Below are positions 62,116-64,000 of a DNA stretch of 64,000 nucleotides, piece by piece. Below the pieces are notes generated by a model that had not been told where the DNA came from, searched no databases, and saw only the letters and a program-made list of their open reading frames with translations. The translations under genes and the position numbers were made by a program. How positions within the stretch are numbered: position 1 is the stretch's first letter; every line of letters starts with the position of its first letter. Source of the DNA: Streptomyces caeruleatus (GTDB taxonomy: Bacteria; Actinomycetota; Actinomycetes; Streptomycetales; Streptomycetaceae); NCBI RefSeq assembly GCF_001514235.1, contig NZ_KQ948934.1, forward strand, positions 248,001 to 312,000. Reading direction: 5' to 3'.

Positions 62116-63627
62116 TCAGCCGCCTGACAGGACCCTGACCAGGTCTTCCGCCGTGCGACAGCGGTCCAGGAGCTCCTTGACGTGATTTCGCGTTCCGCGA
62201 AGGGGTTCGAGGGTTGGAACGCGTTGGAGGGAGTCGCGGCCGGGGAGGTCGAAGATGACCGAGTCCCAGGAGGCGGCGGCGACGTCGTCGGCGTACTGCT
62301 CCAGGCAGCGGCCGCGGAAGTAGGCGCGGGTGTCCTCCGGGGGTGTGGTCTTGGCTCGCTCGACGGCTTCGTCGGCCATGAGGCGCTTCATGCGGCCTCG
62401 GGCGGCGAGGCGGTTGTAGAGGCCTTTTTCGGGGCGTACGTCGGCGTACTGGAGGTCGAGGAGGTGGAGTTTGGCGGCGTCCCAGTCGAGGTCGTCGCGG
62501 CGTCGGTAGCCTTCCATGAGTTCGCGTTTGGCGACCCAGTCGAGTTCGCCGGCGAGGCTCATGGGGTCCCGCTCCAGGCGGTTCAGGGTGTCTTCCCAGC
62601 GGGACAGGACGTCCTTGGTCTGTTCGTCGGCGTCGGCGCCGAAGCGCTCTTCCACGTATTTGCGGGACAGCTCGTAGTACTCCATTTGGAGCTGGACCGC
62701 GGTGAGTGTGCGGCCGCTGCGGAGCGTGATGAGCCGTTGGAGTGTCGGGTCGTGGGAGACCTGGTGGAGGGTGCGGACGGGTTGGTCGACGGCGAGGTCG
62801 ACGGCGATGAAGCCGTCTTCGATCATGGAGAGGACGAGGGCCGTGGTGCCGAGTTTCAGGTAGGTCGAGATTTCCGACAGGTTGGCGTCGCCGATGATCA
62901 CGTGGAGGCGGCGGTATTTCTCGGCGTCGGCGTGCGGCTCGTCGCGGGTGTTGATGATGGGGCGCTTGAGGGTCGTCTCGAGGCCCACCTCGACCTCGAA
63001 GTAGTCGGCTCGCTGGCTGAGCTGGAAGCCGTGTTCGTGGCCGTCCTGGCCGATGCCGACGCGGCCGGCGCCGGTGACGACCTGGCGGGAGACGAAGAAG
63101 GGGGTGAGGTGGCGCACGATGTCGGAGAAGGGGGTTTCCCGCTTCATGAGGTAGTTCTCGTGCGTGCCGTAGGAGGCGCCCTTGTTGTCGGTGTTGTTCT
63201 TGTAGAGGTGGATGGGCTGGGCGCCGGGGAGCTGGGCGGCGCGTTCGGCGGCTTCGGCCATGATGCGTTCGCCGGCTTTGTCCCAGAGGACGGCGTCGCG
63301 TGGGTTGGTGACCTCGGGGGCGCTGTATTCGGGGTGTGCGTGGTCGACGTAGAGGCGTGCTCCGTTGGTGAGGATGACGTTGGCGAGGCCGATGTCCTCG
63401 TCGGTGAGCTGGCTGGAGTCGGCGGCCTCGCGGGCGAGGTCGAAGCCTCGCGCGTCGCGCAGCGGGTTCTCCTCCTCGAAGTCCCAGCGGGCTCGTCGGG
63501 CCCGGTGCATCGCCGCCGCGTAGGCGTTGACGATCTGGGATGAGGTGAGCATGGCATTGGCGTTGGGGTGGCCGGGGACGGAGATCCCGTACTCCGTCTC
63601 GATGCCCATTACTCGCCGTACGGTCAT
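62116..63627 (-). CDS. dop: Pup deamidase/depupylase Dop
   Basis: 503 residues. MTVRRVMGIETEYGISV with the catalytic glutamate, then the Dop-specific loop (WDFEEENPLRDARGFDLARE, about 48-67) absent from PafA. HLYKNNTDNKGASYGTHENYL and the RPIINTRDEPHADAEKYRRL part follow. Converts the Gln end of Pup to Glu and removes Pup from substrates. Precedes pup by about 200 bases. Confidence 0.97.
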   Translation of the reverse strand: MTVRRVMGIETEYGISVPGHPNANAMLTSSQIVNAYAAAMHRARRARWDFEEENPLRDARGFDLAREAADSSQLTDEDIGLANVILTNGARLYVDHAHPEYSAPEVTNPRDAVLWDKAGERIMAEAAERAAQLPGAQPIHLYKNNTDNKGASYGTHENYLMKRETPFSDIVRHLTPFFVSRQVVTGAGRVGIGQDGHEHGFQLSQRADYFEVEVGLETTLKRPIINTRDEPHADAEKYRRLHVIIGDANLSEISTYLKLGTTALVLSMIEDGFIAVDLAVDQPVRTLHQVSHDPTLQRLITLRSGRTLTAVQLQMEYYELSRKYVEERFGADADEQTKDVLSRWEDTLNRLERDPMSLAGELDWVAKRELMEGYRRRDDLDWDAAKLHLLDLQYADVRPEKGLYNRLAARGRMKRLMADEAVERAKTTPPEDTRAYFRGRCLEQYADDVAAASWDSVIFDLPGRDSLQRVPTLEPLRGTRNHVKELLDRCRTAEDLVRVLSGG

Positions 63628-63828
63628 GCGGCCCTCCTTGCCCGGCGGCGCCCTCGGTCGGGGGTGCCGCTCAAGTACCGCTGGCGCTCCGGTGCGTGTG
63701 CGGTGCCCGTCCCCGCACTGCGCGACTCGGCGGTATGGAAGAGCCTAGAACGCCTTTGCGCTGGTGGGGAGATCATTTGCGTCATTGCGTTGCTCGCGTT
63801 GGTGCCGGCTGTGGCCGTAAAAACAGTG

Positions 63829-63861
63829 GGCTGCGGGTACCCGGTGGGGGCACCCGCAGCC
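63829..63861 (-). terminator. Terminator of arc
   Basis: Stem GGCTGCGGGT/ACCCGCAGCC with a thirteen-base loop, followed on the minus strand by CACTGTTTTTAC. It lies eleven bases beyond the arc stop. Confidence 0.85.
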
Positions 63862-63871
63862 GCCCTGTGTT

Positions 63872-64000
63872 TTACAGGTACTGACCGGTGTTTGCCACCG
63901 TGTCGATGGAGCGTCCGGTGTCTGCGCCCTGCTTTCCGGTGATGAGGGTGCGGATGTAGACGATCCGTTCGCCCTTCTTTCCGGAGATGCGGGCCCAGTC
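63872..64000 (-). CDS. arc: Proteasome-associated ATPase Arc/Mpa, C-terminal end only
   Basis: The last 42 residues are present, ending DTGRSIDTVANTGQYL and a TAA stop. DWARISGKKGERIVYIRTLI is the last AAA+ part. The terminal Q-Y-L docks into the proteasome alpha ring (HbYX-like). The rest of the gene lies outside the window. Confidence 0.93.
   Translation of the reverse strand, partial: DWARISGKKGERIVYIRTLITGKQGADTGRSIDTVANTGQYL

Overview
The window is a piece of Streptomyces chromosome core. GC content is high with strong third-position bias, GTG starts and GTGA/ATGA stop-start overlaps are common, and the window holds a pheST / infC-rpmI-rplT block, a conservon (cvn) operon, a twin-arginine tatAC pair and a complete Pup-proteasome region. 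From memory, the gene order follows the S. coelicolor SCO159x-SCO164x segment, with extra genes inserted. I found no tRNA, rRNA or CRISPR array.

Layout. 1-3.4 kb: a partial Nudix hydrolase, an XRE-like regulator with a palindromic operator, and a PP2C-type phosphatase bracketed by inverted dispersed repeats. 3.4-11.3 kb, all minus strand: infC-rpmI-rplT, an SpoU-type rRNA methyltransferase, an orphan PAS histidine kinase with a TTA codon, and pheS-pheT. infC appears to use a rare ATC start behind a leader that carries a T-tailed terminator. 11.3-18 kb: a DUF1844 protein, an SseB-like protein, a beta-lactamase-fold serine hydrolase, an orphan mycosin with a proline-rich membrane partner, and a PLP enzyme. 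18.2-25 kb: a compact locus matching gamma-glutamylation of ethanolamine or a similar amine (GlnA4-like ligase, aldehyde dehydrogenase, SDR, FadR-type regulator, permease, gamma-glutamyl hydrolase). Two related large palindromic repeats flank it. 25.3-33 kb: a LysR/TDT exporter pair, a metal-receptor protein with an XRE-cupin regulator, and a betaine/choline ABC transporter whose permease carries two nearly identical binding domains. 33-38 kb: a 5'-3' exonuclease with a 39-bp duplicated start region, an iron-box-controlled siderophore-interacting protein, a class I terpene synthase with a TTA codon, and an RluA-type pseudouridine synthase.

38.1-42.7 kb: a conservon (cvnA-B-C-D) plus a CYP157-type P450 that lacks the ExxR motif; cvnC contains a TTA codon. 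43-46.7 kb: a rifamycin-resistance module, with a rifamycin-associated element (RAE) followed by a rifamycin-type glycosyltransferase (rgt) and the RNA-polymerase-protecting helicase-like protein helR. On the opposite strand the RAE overlaps a promoter-like sequence that runs straight into a T-tailed terminator. 46.8-64 kb: a Ski2-like helicase, tatC/tatA, two small conserved genes, pafC/pafB, two FKBP prolyl isomerases, pafA, an MFS/LacI pair with a clear operator, then prcA, prcB, an endonuclease VII-like gene, pup, dop and the 3' end of arc.

Themes: three genes (histidine kinase, cvnC, terpene synthase) depend on the rare TTA codon and so probably on bldA. Several loci are organised by translational coupling. 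The least explained signals are the divergent short transcript at the RAE, the infC leader, and the accessory stretch 35.0-36.0 kb ahead of the terpene synthase.
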